A stretch of 64,000 bases of DNA from Neurospora intermedia (GCA_037102815.1 BTPP01000002.1:248001-312000); one strand, 5' to 3'. Counted from the first letter of the stretch, positions 24,251 through 39,092 are shown. Translations and numbers: made by a program. The notes: a model not told the origin generated them from the sequence alone.

Positions 24251-24599
24251 AAAATAAACTAACCCCCGCCGTTACAACCAACTACTCGCCGAATAGATAA
24301 TTCTAATATAAAACTCCAATTAAAATAAAATATAATAGGGTATAATATCCGATTTAATCGATCTATTAAATTCGATAGACTATTCATTTTACGAAACGCC
24401 GCTTCCGTTTCTATATAATAATTAATTTATATTCGTACTTTATTCGCCCGACCTTACATCCGAATTGAGCGTCCTCCTAATTATTCCTATTCTTAACTAT
24501 TCTATACCTATTTCGAACTATAATACTTCAAACCCAATTCTTACCCCTATTCTATATATTTTATTAACTATTCCTAAAATATTAGTACAACCGTATAAC

Positions 24600-27257
24600 C
24601 CTAATAAATTATTAATTTATAATACTAAATAGTATTAGTATAACTTTTATCCTAAGAGGGGAAACCTTAGGTAGTTTATCTATAATTGGGTTAAAGTAAC
24701 CCAAAGCGATAATCGGTTATTTAAAGCCTATATAAAGGAATTTATTATATCCTTATATAATAAAGACGTATACGAGGCCCTCCTTCGTTAAGGTATTATT
24801 ATATAGTTTAAGGATAAAAGTAGTTTATTCGATATAGAGGCTCTTAATTAAATATTTAAGGAGGAATTAATATTTCTATTACAACGCTAACCTAAAAATA
24901 CTAAAAATAATAAAAAGCCTAACCTCCGATAGTCTAAACCTATTGAATCCGATAGTCTTTAAAACGAAAATTCTAAACTATATAATCTTAACCCTAAAAT
25001 CCCTTAAATTAAAGAGCCCGTTAATTTTAATTTATTTTCGTTATTCGCGAAATTTAGTACTTCCTCTATAATTAGGGGGAATAATATACCCTATAATATC
25101 GAAGATTTATATAATACCCGGTGGATTTTAAATATCGTATAGTAAAGTATAATATAATTTTAGTAATACGCCCCTCAATTATATTTACTCTTTAAAATAT
25201 TAATATCCTATTAGTATACTTAATAACCGAAATATAAACGCTACACTCATTATATCGAATTTACATTACTTTATATTTATATAATTTTTATAATTCTTAT
25301 AAATATTCATACTCCCCGCAAATCGGATTTCTTTCCTTAAGTTATAGGTCTTTATATATATACCAACGGTATAGTAAAACATATCTAGGATATATTAGCC
25401 AAATTAAATATATATATTTCGTATAGTAGGATAATTACTATTATTAAAACGCTTATAATTATTATAATAATTAATTCGGTTCGTAGATATTCTATAATTA
25501 AACTAACAATTTTAATAAAATTTTAAACGCATTATATCCAATCCTAATTTTATTATTATCTACAATAATTATAATTATTTTAATACTATTTAGAGCCCCA
25601 ATATTAATCGAAAAGATATTATATATAACCTTACAATTTATTTATTAATAAATAATCCTAATATTTCCGGACCATTCCGACCATCCTAATTCTAACCTAC
25701 CGTTCTATTCTAAAAGTCTTAAATTATTCCTTCCTTCGCCCCGATATTATATACGTTCTATCCTACTATCGATTCGCTTATTATAGAGAAATTATAATCC
25801 TTATTCCCAATTATTAGCGAATAAGATAGTCTCCTAATATATACCTTCCTTAAAATTAAGCGCTATCGAATATTTTAAAATTTTATTCTCTAAATCTTTA
25901 CTATCAATAAGAATAAAGGTAAATTAGTTAATATTTATCGTCTTTATAATAAATTATTCTTCGGCCTATTAAGTATAAATTAAAAATAATTTAGTAATAG
26001 GCTTTTTCTTATTTATAGCAATTAAAAGATAATATTATATATCTATAAGATTATTTTCGCTCAATCAAAAGCGTAGGCCGTATACAATCGGAAAGAATAA
26101 ATAATATCCGTCCTAATATTTTTCTATATTAAATTCAACTTTATTAACTTAATTTTTTAGTATTTTTAGTATTTTATTAAATAGGATACCTACAATCTTA
26201 ATAGAATTAAGAATATTAAACCGTAAAAAACTAAATTTTATTACGTATTATAATTTCTTTATAATATATTCTATTTTAGGATTCTCGCCTTCCTAATATA
26301 GAACCTTATTAATAGGGGGTTCCTAAATCTTAATTTCTTAAATAGGAAAACTATAGAAATAGTAATTATAGATACTTTTCAGGCTAATAGCCCCTCTTAT
26401 TTTTCTACGCAATTTAATTATATATATAACGAAATATTCACTTTAGTAGAATATACTAGTAAATACCCGGATAGTCCTAGCAATTATATAAATATATAAT
26501 TCCGTAGTATTTATTAATATTTATATATCGTACGGGTACTAATTATCCTTACCCACGCAATTAAATTCAATAATTATAGTATTCTCTAATAAATTATTAA
26601 TTTTCTACCCCTCTTCTTCTATAGTAGAAAAAGTATAAACTATAGGCCTGAAATACTATACTTCTTATAATTATTATATATAAATATAATAAATCCTAAA
26701 TTATTTAAGGCTATCCTAAAGTTTAAACTAATACGGTATATTACAATTAGTAGTAAATAGAAGGAAATTGACCTAATATTAGAATATATTAATTATTCTT
26801 TTACTTTTAATATTAAATATAATAAGAATTCTATATATAATATTAAATCTACCTTTATAAAAATATTTACTATTAACCCCCTTACTACAACTATATATAA
26901 AGTAATTGAATTAAAATTCGGGCGGTTTAATAAAAGTAGGTATATTAACCCATCCTTAAATAATAATATTATTAATTATATATATAATATTTATACGAAC
27001 GGGTTCGTAACGTAGTATTATAGACTATTAGATTCCGCCGACTTTAATACGTCCAACCTACAATAGGAAAGCCTATACACCCTATTTGTAAGTACGTTCG
27101 AACGGTTTAATAATAAAGAGGTACAACCGGATTATAGAAAGGACTATAAATATTTCGGCCTCTTTAAATTCGAGGACGATAATTTCGTTATAATTAAGGA
27201 TATTATTAGCAACGTTGTAAATTCCGGAGAGGAAAATAATACTAATTTTATTATATA
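24600..27257 (+). pseudogene. DUF6589-like gene relic, candidate transposase
   Basis: Read on the + strand, this RIP-damaged stretch matches, in order, several blocks I know from fungal DUF6589 proteins. They are: VIGLYIYTNGIVKHI then ILAKLNIYISYS (about 25,340-25,430), like the family's G-L-Y-L...G...L...L-G-I-x-x-S-Y-S block; a Y-x-N-x-N-Y-F segment near 25,580, like the family's Y-D-N-I-N-F; KIILYIYKIIFAQSKA (near 26,030), like G-D-Q-x-x-x-x-x-L-R-x-I; and EIDLILEYINYSFTFNIKYN (near 26,770), like E-V-D-L-x-x-E-x-L-N. The frame ends near 27,257. Almost all stops inside it fit C-to-T change at Gln or Trp codons. DUF6589 has no proven function to my knowledge. RIP acts only on duplicated DNA, so this gene was once repeated. 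No host gene has such a history here, which fits a mobile gene. A phase change between blocks is possible. Confidence 0.6.
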
Positions 27258-28608
27258 AAGGAGGTATATAATATTTAGGTACTAATAAAGTACAAATTAT
27301 TATTTATTTAAAGATATTACTATTCTTCTATATATATTTAAAGGGTATATATTCGTTTAGCTCTAGGTAGTTATCCTTATATAATAGTCTTCTAATAATG
27401 GAATAATTTAATTAATAATCGTTTTAAAACGTATTTAAATTAATCTACTTATATAATTTAAAATATTAATATATTTAGCAAGTCCTTCCATCGTTATTTA
27501 TATAAGTATAGCCCGTCCCCTATAAACCCCTTATTCTATTTACTTAACTTATTACAATTTACTCTAATTAATATTATTTAATTATTTAACTATTTACTCT
27601 ACAATTCTAAATATTATACTAAATATATAATATACTAGTAATAGTATTTATTTTAATTAGAATTAATCTTTTAGTTTGTAGTTAATAACGAAGACTTATT
27701 CAATTTTAAATCGCTAACGTTATTTTAATTTTTCTAGTACTATTTATTATAAAATTACCTATTAGTCGGTTTTATATAATAGATAAATTAGGACTTACCT
27801 AGAATAATTTTCTAATCTATTAAGTACTTTATTATTTAAATAGTAATTGGAAATAAAGACCTACCCTAACTTAACCCGCCGTCCTAATCTAGTTAGTATA
27901 ATCTATTATTTAGATTATCCTTTTCCCTTATCCTTTCTTTCTTTAATTAAACTTCTTCTTCCTTCTTCCTTCCTCTATATAATTTCTTTTTTAAAACTTC
28001 GGCCGTTTAGACGATTATAATTTAAATAAACCCCTTTCGTAGTAAAACCCTAATTATTTAGTAGATTACGATTAGAGTAAATATCCGGTATAATGAAATA
28101 CTATACCTCCGAAGGCTAAGAAGAACAAGGCTAAAAGTAAGGCTAAATTTAAAGTAAAAAATTATAATATTACTAAGGATATATTTATAATAAACCTAAC
28201 GAACCTTCAGTAATTATAAATACTATAGTATCCCGAATTTAATTAGTATTAGAATCCGAATAAGTATTTAGCCGTTTCCGGGATTAATAGTAATATAATA
28301 CTAATTTAGGCGGGGTATTTAGAATATATTGAGTACTACAACCTAAATTATATATACTAAAAACTTACTACTATTATAGTATAATTAAACGAGGATATAA
28401 TATTCGTATAGAGAATTCTATAAGAGATTTTACCTTCGGACCCCCTCTATAAGAAGGTAGCGAAGTACCGAATATTTAGTTAAACGTTAGTATATCAATT
28501 CCTTATTATTTTAGAATTATAAAGGAAGAATATAGTTATACTTTTTAATTATAGTACTATAGTTCGTATATATTAGTATTTAGATTATAATTGTAAATTT
28601 CTTAATTA

Positions 28609-28870
28609 TTATACTTTATTTTAATTAAAGCGAATTAATTTACTCTAATTAAAGTAAAGTATAGATTACCAATTCCCTTAACCTATCGCCAACCCCTATA
28701 CTTTATTCTAATTAGAGCGAATTAGTTTACTCTAATTAGAGTAAAGTATAGGCTACTAACTCCCTTAACCTATTACCGGCCCCTATACTTTACTATAATT
28801 AGAATAAGTTAATTTACTTTAATTAAAGTAAAATATAAATTACTAACTCCCTTAATTTATTACTAATCCT
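28609..28870. repeat. three 87-bp tandem repeats with palindromic cores
   Basis: CCCTTA recurs at 28,675, 28,762 and 28,849, a period of 87 (a multiple of three). Each unit carries TTTACTCTAATTAGAGTAAA or a close variant, a near-perfect palindrome. Related palindromes recur at 30,240, 31,020, 40,100, 40,510 and 49,450-49,690. Confidence 0.75.
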
Positions 28871-31551
28871 ATATTATTATTCTTATTAGAGTAAAGTAAG
28901 GGCTATATATTTCCTATCTTATAACTAATTATCCGCCGTATCTATTCGTATAGGTCCTTACTAACGAATTATAATAGCCAATTAGTTTAATCCTTTAACT
29001 AATTTAAAGAAAATATATAGAAAGTTTTAAAATAATATTATATTTCCGCTATATTAAGCCCTCTTCTAATAGGCCTTAATAAGTTTTAATAATATTTAGT
29101 TCGGTTGTATTTTTAAAATTATTGAAGTAGTAGAATAGGACTAATTTCCTACCTACGCTATCGTTGTAAGGAGGGGCGACCTCTCTACCCCGGGACTTAG
29201 CGATCGATCGATTATAATATTAAAGGAAACTATTATTATAATTTTATATTTTGCGTTATAATAGTATTTAATTAAAGTATAATATTAGGGACCCCTCTAA
29301 TATATTAAGGCTCTTATTAACGATTAGTATATAGTTAGTAAATATTCTATTAACGATTGGTTTAGGATATTCTAAGCCTTTACTATTTTTAATAATCGTT
29401 AATTTAGAAATATTACCTTCGGGGCGATAAAGTTTTATTATAATACTAAGAACGAAGTACTAGGTTCCTTCGTCTTCCCGGCTTCCTTAAATATAATTCT
29501 CGCTTTAGAAATTATATACGATTAATTACCCTACAATTAATTTAGTATTAAAATTATAAGTTTATAGGATATTATATTATAAACCCGTATAATTAATTAA
29601 TATATATATACCCCTAATAACGCTAACTTTAATAAGTTCGGCTACTTTAATAAATAGGCGGTTAGAATATATATATAATATGTTTTTGTAATATTATAGA
29701 CGTTTTAGTTTAATATTAACGATACGAACCTATTTTACTTTGGGTTAGTAAATATAGATTTTAGGTTTGACCCTATATTGCGTTTAAATAAATACTATTT
29801 GGATATATATATTAAGAGGCTTTCTACGTAGTAGAAAACCCTAAAGCTTATTATTATATAAATTAATAATAAGGATTTTCCCTTTTTCTACCCTAAAAAT
29901 AATATAACGAATTAATATATTATAATAGTATTTAGTATAGTCGATTGTATAATGTAATTAACTTAGGACCCTAAGGCTTCCTAGGAGGAAATTTGGAATC
30001 TAGTTTAATTGGAAATATAAGGTAATACGTAAATTAAAAGCCTTATTTACTATAATTACCCTTTTAATTATATTTATATAAACAACGATTTAATTATTTA
30101 TAGTATATAAACATTCGCAAAGTAAATAGATATTTCGAGGGTAATAGAAGAAGACGATCCTCCTAAATTCGATTATAAACTATTCTAAGAGAAGTATAAT
30201 TAGGTGAATTAAATTATTACTAATAAAAATAAATAAAGTTTTCTTCCCTATTAGGTTGTAAGTAAATCTACTTTATTCCGATTAAAGCCCCCCTACTATT
30301 ATATTAATTAAAGTAAAGCCCGGCCTATATTAATTATTAGTAAATATATTTATAATTTATATTATATTATAATTATTATTTTATAGGGTACTATTTATAA
30401 ATAAAGTTGGAATTAGTAAAATATTTATTTATAGCGTAATACTCTTAATAGAATATTTATAATTAAAAAAGTTCGAAGAGAATAGAAAGTCTATTAAAGT
30501 ATTTCTAAATATTATTATATTACTGTCCGCTCTCGTTTTTTAAACGTTTACCGAACTCCAAAATACGTTTAGAGATTTAAATTTATAGTATTAGTATAGT
30601 ATACTTAAGAGTATTAATTCGGACGACCTTAAATATGTAAAGACCCTTATATAGTAGATTTTCGACGATCTAATAAAAGAGTATATTTATAATTATAATA
30701 AATTATTAATTATATAGAAGGTTATTATTGTTATTTATATTATAATAACGAGTAGGTAAATTAACTGGGAGTTTATAATTGAATTCCCTAAAGGGACGCT
30801 ACTATATTATATAAACGAGCTAATTATTTATACGAATAGTTTTAGTAAGAATAATTAAATTAAGAAAGTAGTTAATGTTTTATTTAAAATAAATAACGAT
30901 AATACTACGGATTACGAGGATAATAATAAATATAACGATAACGAAGATAAATTTAATAATAATAAGAATAAATTTAATAATGAAGGTAAATTTAATAGTA
31001 AAGGATTTGTAAAGTAAATATACTTTACTCTAATACGAATTAACTTTCTATTCCGATCGGAATAAAGTAAGTTAATTATTAACCCCCTTTAATTATAAGA
31101 CTTATAAAACGTATAAAGTCCGCTTTACTATAATACGTAAAAAGTACGCTAAATTCTAGGCCGTAGTTATTAATAAAGTTTAAATAGTTTGTAATATAAA
31201 TACGACGGCCTTCTAGGCTATCTGCCTCCTCCCTATAATTATATAGTTAATTTACTTAATTATTCCGACGTTAAACTAATTAATAAATATCTGGGCCTTT
31301 ACTACCCTTATATAGGAGGTAGACCTTTAGGATTTATTTAAGTACTTAGCGAAGTACAATATTATATTCTAATTAATTAATAATATTAATTTTGTACTTT
31401 TATTCGAATTCGGTTATTTAGATTCTACTATTAAGCCGGACGTATTTATTTATTATTATTAGTCTCTCCGGAATATCTTTCGGTCCTAGGGATACCGATA
31501 GTAGTACTTCTATTCTAATATATAAACGAATATTATAAATGCTAGTAAAGT

Positions 31552-31556
31552 AGTAT
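31552..31556. repeat. target-site duplication of the Ty3/Gypsy fossil, left
   Basis: AGTAT, repeated at 39,331-39,335 directly outside the other LTR. Confidence 0.85.
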
Positions 31557-31794
31557 TGTAAGGGGGACAGTAGAGTGTATATAGGTACTGTACCTAAGTA
31601 ATCGATAAGGTTCTATAAAGAGGAAAGGGGGAAAGGTCTATAAGTAGAGCTTGCGGCGGCAGCCTTTTGAAGGGGGCTGTAGGTATATAACTAATACTGT
31701 AGCGGAGTAGCGCTATTGTAAGCCACGGGCTGGACTACGGCGGTAGTTGGGCTATAGAGCCTAATATAACCTTTAGGGCGGTAGCCCTATAATA
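31557..31794 (-). repeat. 3' LTR of the Ty3/Gypsy fossil
   Basis: 238 bp, a direct repeat of 39,093-39,330, flanked outside by AGTAT. It starts TGTAAGGGGG on the + strand. Confidence 0.93.
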
Positions 31795-32699
31795 TTAGCC
31801 CCCTCCTCCCCGTACTAGCCCCGGCGTAAGTATTACTAATAATTATATATAAGTAGTTACGTACCTTCTATTTCTATGCAACTCTATCCGCCCGGTAACT
31901 ATCTCTACCTACTTTAATACCGGTGGAACCTTCTTACGCGCCCGGCCTTCTTCTACCTTCTACGCCCTTCCCCTTATTATATATTTTCTTTTTTTCTTTG
32001 TAACCCTCCTCCTCCTTCCTTCCTTTTCTCTCTCTCTTTCTCCTCTTCCTCCCTAACCTCTAACCCTCCCTCCAAATATTATAAGGTCGCACCTACCCTT
32101 AGCGTTAATAGTAGGTCTATTATTATACCTTTATACTTTTAATTCTAATTCTTATATAACCCTTATAATATCTTCTAATAATTCGTAGTACGAATAATTC
32201 TTCGCTTAATAGTATAAATAGGAAGCCGCTACTTTTACTTCGTAGTCCTCCGCCCTAGCTATTCTTACTACGGTTATTCTCTTAATTACTTTTATACTAG
32301 CTACTCCTATACTACCCTTCGTTACTCTTCCTATTGTACCTTCCTTTTCGCCCGCTAAAGCCTAGCCTAACTACGCTTTAATATATAATTAATTTCTAAG
32401 CTACTATTAATCTCCCTAGCAACTTTATAATTACCTTTATAATAATTACCTATTCCTACTACTATAGTACGGACTCGGCCCCTTCGGCGTTCCTCCTAAT
32501 TAAAACCCTACTCCTATTCCTATATTTATTCCTATTCCCGCCTTTACGCCCGTTAAATCTATACCTACTATTCTTCGCGCTCTTACTCTTACTACTACTA
32601 TTTATTTTACTTTTACGCTTATTACTACGCCCGTCCCGGCCCTTACTACCTAATTTACTACTATCCTTAAGGAAGAGGACGAAGAGAACGAGATTTTTA

Positions 32700-33704
32700 A
32701 TAATCCTTCTATTCATTAAAGTAGAATTAAAGCCTACACTATTAAAAATAACTTTACTACTACGTACTACAATATTTTACTTTCTATTTATATAAATATA
32801 TAGAAGAAAATAATTCGTTATAAGGGCTTCGCTACGGCCGAGAAGTATAGTCCGGCTACTTCTTAGTACTAACTTTATCTCTCTCGTAGTTATAAATATA
32901 TAAACGTTAATTTTAATTCTAGTACGAAATATATTATATATAAAATAGAATTTAGTAAAATTTATTTCCCTACTCTTAATGTAGCTTAATTTATTTATTA
33001 CAATTAGAGATTGTAGGGATACCTTACTTCTAGCGCTAAGAATATTATTACCGCTACGTATAAGGATATAATTTTAATTATAAAGATTTTAAAGTATAAT
33101 AACCGTCTTTCTACCTATAGTTAATTTAATAATACGGCTATTAACTATTTTCTCTCTAGCCTTAATATAATTACTATAATTATTAACCCGCCCGCTTCTA
33201 ACGATTTTACTATACCCCCTTCTATTACTAGCGCTAATTTCGCTACCTTCGCTGAATTTAATAATATTCGCGCCTACCTAGAATCCTTATAATACGCTAT
33301 TAATAATATAAATAATATTTATAGTAATATCGAATCTCTATATTATATTATAGACAGTCTCTATATATAAATAACTAATTTATAGGTTTAAAAAGAATCG
33401 TTCCCTCCGGTACTAAAGCCGAATAAGCGTAGTTTAATTAAAGGGGGAATTTAAGAATTATTTAACGCTTCGCCCCTTTACTAAATTCGTTCTACTACTT
33501 ACGCTTAAATTACCTCCCTAATTAACCTTACCGTCGATTTTACAACCGTCCCGCCCCGTATTCCTAATACTATTAATAATAATATAAAAATTAACCCTCC
33601 TACTAATTTTACTTCCCCGGCCGGTAGTATAGAGGAGGAGGCTCCTATTAACCGTATTTTTATTAATATTAAAATATTAAAGGAGGGCGAAATCTACGAG
33701 TAAA
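32700..33704 (+). other. antisense coding-like tract inside the Ty3/Gypsy fossil
   Basis: Between chromodomain and 3' LTR, the + strand (opposite to gag-pol) carries a long coding-like tract of about 330 codons. It is hydrophilic, with a Pro/Ala-rich C-terminal part. Extra genes in this position, including antisense ones, are known from some plant Ty3/Gypsy elements. I do not recognise this one, and it is broken like the rest of the fossil. Confidence 0.4.
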
Positions 33705-36700
33705 ATTAATTATTATAATTATACTCTTCCTTCAATTCTCTATTTTTTTATACTTTTATAAATTAATTATATTTAGGTAGAGGATTAATTTCCTTATATC
33801 CTTTCTATAGTAAGGGGGAAAGGGGCCTTAGCTTCTAACTATAATTAATTTCTCTTATATTTATTAAAGCAAATAGTTCCCTCGCGTTAATACTATTCTA
33901 ATAGTCCGTTATTCGTATTTGTAGGTTTGTACTTCTATTTAAATTTATTAAGTATAACCATTTCTAAGAACTCTTTAAGCGGCTCCTAAATAATCTTTCT
34001 AAAACCTTTCCATTTTATATAAACTATATAAATTATACACCCTCCCTTCTCTTTAAAATTATTTACGTAAAGAATCTATTCTACCTCCTACTCTTTCTCT
34101 CCTTCGACTATAATAGTTAAGGGTTGTAAATTTATAGTATATTATCTAGGTAGAAGGTCTTCGGCGGCTCTATAGAGGAAATTAATATAAAAAATATTAT
34201 AAACTACTAATAATAGCCCTTCGAACTCAATTACGTATAGGAATAAAACTTTAAAGACAATATATTTAGTATAAACTATATTAAATTTCTTTTTAGGGTA
34301 TATAGAGCCGTAGTTTTTAAAGTTAAGCCAAACCTTATCTCCAACTTAGAATCGCTTAACCAATTACTTAGAATAGTTCGCAAATCTCTCCTATTATTAT
34401 ACAATTATAATTATAATAATTTAATATATATCCGAGATTTGCTATAGCTTCTCTATAAATTTGTAAGCTTTACGTTCGGGGATAAAAATAATAAGTAGTT
34501 CTTTTAGAGATTCTTCGATAATAGGGATAATAGGGCCCGCTTTATAGCTATAGGTTATAAAGAAGGGGGTTATACTAATAGAGGTATTTATCCGGCTATT
34601 AATTACTAATTAGGCTATAGGGGTCTAGCGGTCCTAATCGTTCTATAAATAATTAATATAAGTTCTAAAGAAAGCGTATACTTTCTAATTTATTCTTTTA
34701 GGGCTACCGTCGGTCTAGGGGTAATAGACTATATTAAAGAATTACTCTATATATATTAATTTATAGAGGCGCCTTTAGAATTTACTCGTCTAATTAGTAC
34801 CTCTATTATTAATAATTAAGCGTAGCTAGCCGTAGTAGCGTATAAAATACTAAAGGAAGCGCTTTATATAGAGGTTTACGTTTATAAAGGGTATCGGTTC
34901 GAGGATAATATTCTTACTTAACTTATCTTTAATAACTTATAAATACGTATTATTATTAATGCTCGGAAGGTCGGTAATAAAATCTATTTAAATAGTTCTA
35001 TAATATTAGTCGGGGGTTACTAGTATTTATAGAAAGCCTCTCTTTATATCTCTCTAAACCTTTATAGAATTATAAATATAATAGTTATATAGGAAGCGTT
35101 GTATATAAATTCTTAATAGAAGCTAATAATATTTTTTTGAAAGAGCGAAGATTATTCCCTCCCTACTAAAGTAATTAAATATTATAGCTTTGTATATCTT
35201 TTATATAATAGTTATACGGAGGGCGTTGAATCGTTATTTTTAATTAGTAACTATAAATGCTATAGTTTCGAATACGGCTAAGGTCCCTAGGATTTAAAAG
35301 CGCCCTTTATAGCGTAGTCGGTTTAATTTATTTATAAAACAATTAGTAATTTAAACTTTTAATTAGAGCGATAGTACGAAGGTTCGGGCGTTCTCCTTAA
35401 TTGTACGTAGGGCGGCTTAATATATAAAATTAAAGTAGACGGTCTAATTCTAAAATTACTATAAATCCGGATCTTTAAATACTTATACGCTCCCCGCCGG
35501 AAAGATAATAGAGGTAGAGATTCGGACGTATATTTATAAAGTTGCTTCGGGAATAAACTATATATTCCTAACTTCCTAATCTTCGCCGGAGGGCCGGTCC
35601 TAGTCTCTACGGAATAATATATTTAAAACTATAACCTCCTTACCTAGGTAATAAACGAAGTAGAAATTGAACTACAATAAGTATTCTATTTAGCGAATTT
35701 ATTATTTAGAGAAGCCCTAACGCTCTATAAAGTACTTTAAGTTACAATAATTGGTAAAGATAGTAAAGGCTTTACAATTATATAGTTCTATAGATTATTC
35801 TTTAAAGTAAGAGATAATTACTAATATTTCTTTATTATAAATAGGGTAATTATACTCGGTTATAAAGAGTTTCCTAAAGTAGAAGGTTATAGCGCGTTGG
35901 ATATTATTATTTACTTTTTACGTTAGTACGCCTTTAAATACGTAGCTATTATAATCCGTTTCTAGGAAGGTCTTACAATCGGGGTCGAACTCTATAAAGA
36001 TAGGTACGTATATAAATAAGTATTTAAAGAGTTAGAAGGTTATATTATATTCTTTAATTTATTCGAACGTAATTCCTTTACTTATAAGTTTAATTAGGGG
36101 TATAATTATTTTAGAAAATTAAGGGATAAATATACGGTAATAGTTTATAAATCCGAAAAAACTATATATGCCTTTCTACGAAGTAGGAACAAACTAATCG
36201 AGGATTGCTTTAACTTTCTCGGGGTCGGTTTATATACCTATACCTATATAGATAATGAAACCGAAATATTTAACCTTCTTTATAGAGAATTCGTACTTAT
36301 TGGGGTTAAAATATAGTTTATACTCCTTAAATCTTTTTAGAATTATAGCTACCTTCTTTTTATAGTTTTCTTTAAACCTAGAAGAATAAATAAATATATT
36401 ATTTATATAAGTAAAGTAAAAATTATTTAGGTAGTTATAGAAGATAGAATTAATATACCTCTAGAACGAAGCCGGGGCTCTAGAGAGATTAAAAGGGATA
36501 ATTATTTATTCGAAGAGTCTATAGTATATTCTAAAGGCAATTTTACTCTCCTTTCTTATAATTATATATATTTTATAGAATGCTGCTATAACGTCGACCT
36601 TCGTATACTAATATACTCCTTTTAAAACTCTAAAGGTTTTGTAGATTAGGGGGAGAAAGTAGCGGTCTATATAGATAATAGTATTTAGAGCTCTATAATT

Positions 36701-39092
36701 ATAATAGAAGCGAAGTCCGCCTCCTAATTTGCGGACGAATAGTACTAGGGCTCCGGCCTTTAAATTACTCGTCCAAATATATCCTTTATTAAAGAAGTCT
36801 TTAAGTATCTTCTTTAGTACTAATAACTCTTCTTTAAATATACTATATAAGGGCTTAAAAGGGAGGGGGAAATCCTACTCGTCTAAACCCTTCTTTAAAA
36901 GGATTTTATAGTTAATACTAGACTTATAGGGGTTAAATTTATCGGCTTCTTCTTTTATCTATAGAAGGAGGAGGTAGTAGAATTATTTAAGGATCTTCTT
37001 TTAAAATTAGGCTTCTATATAAACCTTCTTCGGAGTAAGGGCCTTCTCTATATTTTTAAAATTAATTGCGAAAATATAATCCTCGGCTATAATTTACCTA
37101 TATTCTTTACGTATATAATTAATAATATTTACAAATATAGTAATTATTATATATACGGCGGATTTTACTTCTTTAATAAATAGGGTCTCTTCTTTCTCCT
37201 CGCCTCTAACGTAAGGAATTTAATTGCCCGCTACTCTTATATAAAGGCGCTTTTCGTAAGGGACCGAATAGGCTCTATAGGTAACGAATTATAGTTTGTT
37301 TAGGATTAGGGGGTATTCGAATTCGGGGATAATATAAATTACTATTAATTTAATATAATTATTAACCTTTATAACGAACTAAATAAGGTTCTTAATAGTA
37401 GCGCCTTCTATAATTATAAACACTCCCTTTACTTAGTATATAGGGATAGGAATTATAGGGATTCCGAAGTTATAAACGACCTTTTCACTAATTGTAATAT
37501 AATATTAATAACCTTCGTCTATAAGGATATAAAATAAATTATAATTATTAATAATAAGTAGAATTAAAGTAGGTTTAATTTCTAATTTATTTTCTAATTT
37601 AAAGTTTTCTACCTTATTATTCAATACTTTTAGGGACTCTAGCGTCCAATTACGCACTAGAATTACTCTTTTCCCTAATCCTCCGCTATAAATTTATATT
37701 ATTCTTCTTCTTCTAATATAGGGGGAGCCGTAACGGTCGTAATTATATTAATACCAACCTTATTTTTAGGGTTTACAATTAGTAAATATAGGTAGTATAT
37801 AATATAGTAATTAGAAGTACCGTATTTTATATATAGGTTATTCTCTTTACACTTCTAATATTCCTCGTTAGAAACCTATTTAACGCGGCGGGTAGTACTA
37901 CTACCTTTACCTCCTTAACCGCCGTTATATCTATAAATAAGGCCGGCTACTATTTTGCCTATAAATATATTATAATCGCCGTTAGTATTTTTTATACCCG
38001 GCTCGGTAGAAGACGAATTAATATCGTTCGTAGGGGGAGGTTGGTTCTATATAGCCGCGGGCTAAACTTTAAAAGGTTTAGAGGAGAACTGGCTAGGGGT
38101 ATAATTAGAATTTTAATTCTTCCTTTTACCCTAACGTCTATTATTCTATTACTTTAATAGTTTAAAAACTTTTATATATTTATAGCGCGTAGTATTAATT
38201 TAAAATACTTCAATATATTTATTATAATCATTTAAGAACGTAACTATAAAAATTATATTTATAAATTTAGTATTAAAAATATTATTCAAAATACCTAATT
38301 TAAATTCGTTATTCTATATTACGCTTCCAACCTTAAAGAGCTCATTTTCCTAATCTACAAGGAAGGATAAGAAGGGTTAGCCATTATATTATTTTATAGC
38401 GTACAATTTAGTTAAAGCCGTATTTCGGAGGTAGTACGCATTAAAGAGATAATTAATCTATACTAATAGGAACTCTAAGTCCGTATTACTATTAATTATA
38501 TATATAATTTAGAACCCCTCTAACTTCTTCTTCTTATTATCGGGCAAAATACTTAGAATCTCTATCCAAATAACATCTTTATTTATATAAAGACCTACTT
38601 TATTATTAGTATTATACGTCTTAATTAATAATATATAGTAGAACGAGAAGGTTAACTATTGGCCGTCCTACGTAGGGAGAATTAAGGGCTTCCGGTTACA
38701 GGCGTATTTATTATTATTACTATTATCGTTATTACCAACAGTATTAGCTATAGTTGTAGAAAAATGAAGGTTCGACTCTAGCGTTAGGAAACGGCTCGAA
38801 GTAAGGTTCGTAACTATAGAACGGAGAACTTTTATAAAATTTAAATTATTAATATTAAGGGTATTAGCAATAGCCGCAATAAAGCTAATAGTACTCTTCT
38901 TAAAGTCGGGCTTAAGGGTAATATCGGTAGTATCTATAGAGCCTAAGGGGGTATCCTAGAAAGAGGAGGTAGATACTATCTCTTCGTTGGTATTTATAAG
39001 CATACTAAATTCTATTATTCTAATAACTAATATCTAATATCGCCGCGTTTGAAGCTATAGGTTCTATCCAAATAAAAGGAAATAGAACCTAA

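Larger units (their letters stand above)
27258..31556 (+). other. AT-rich stretch with unrecognised coding-like tracts
   Basis: A Lys-rich coding-like tract lies near 28,090-28,600 (as read: KNKAKSKAKFKVKN). An array of 87-bp repeats follows. An acidic Asn/Asp-rich tract lies near 30,880-31,020. A further tract near 31,250-31,556 appears to resume beyond the nested retroelement at 39,336. All read on the + strand. I recognise none of them. RIP damage is heavy throughout, so they are relics at best. Confidence 0.35.

Noticed and set aside
32462-32716. 84-codon open frame on the minus strand, Lys/Arg/Ser/Asn-rich
   Set aside because: It lies within the Ty3/Gypsy fossil, opposite to the coding-like tract there, and is explained by base composition: AT-rich sequence low in TAA on that strand.
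36729-36911. 60-codon open frame on the plus strand
   Set aside because: It is antisense to the reverse transcriptase region of the fossil and has no similarity of its own.
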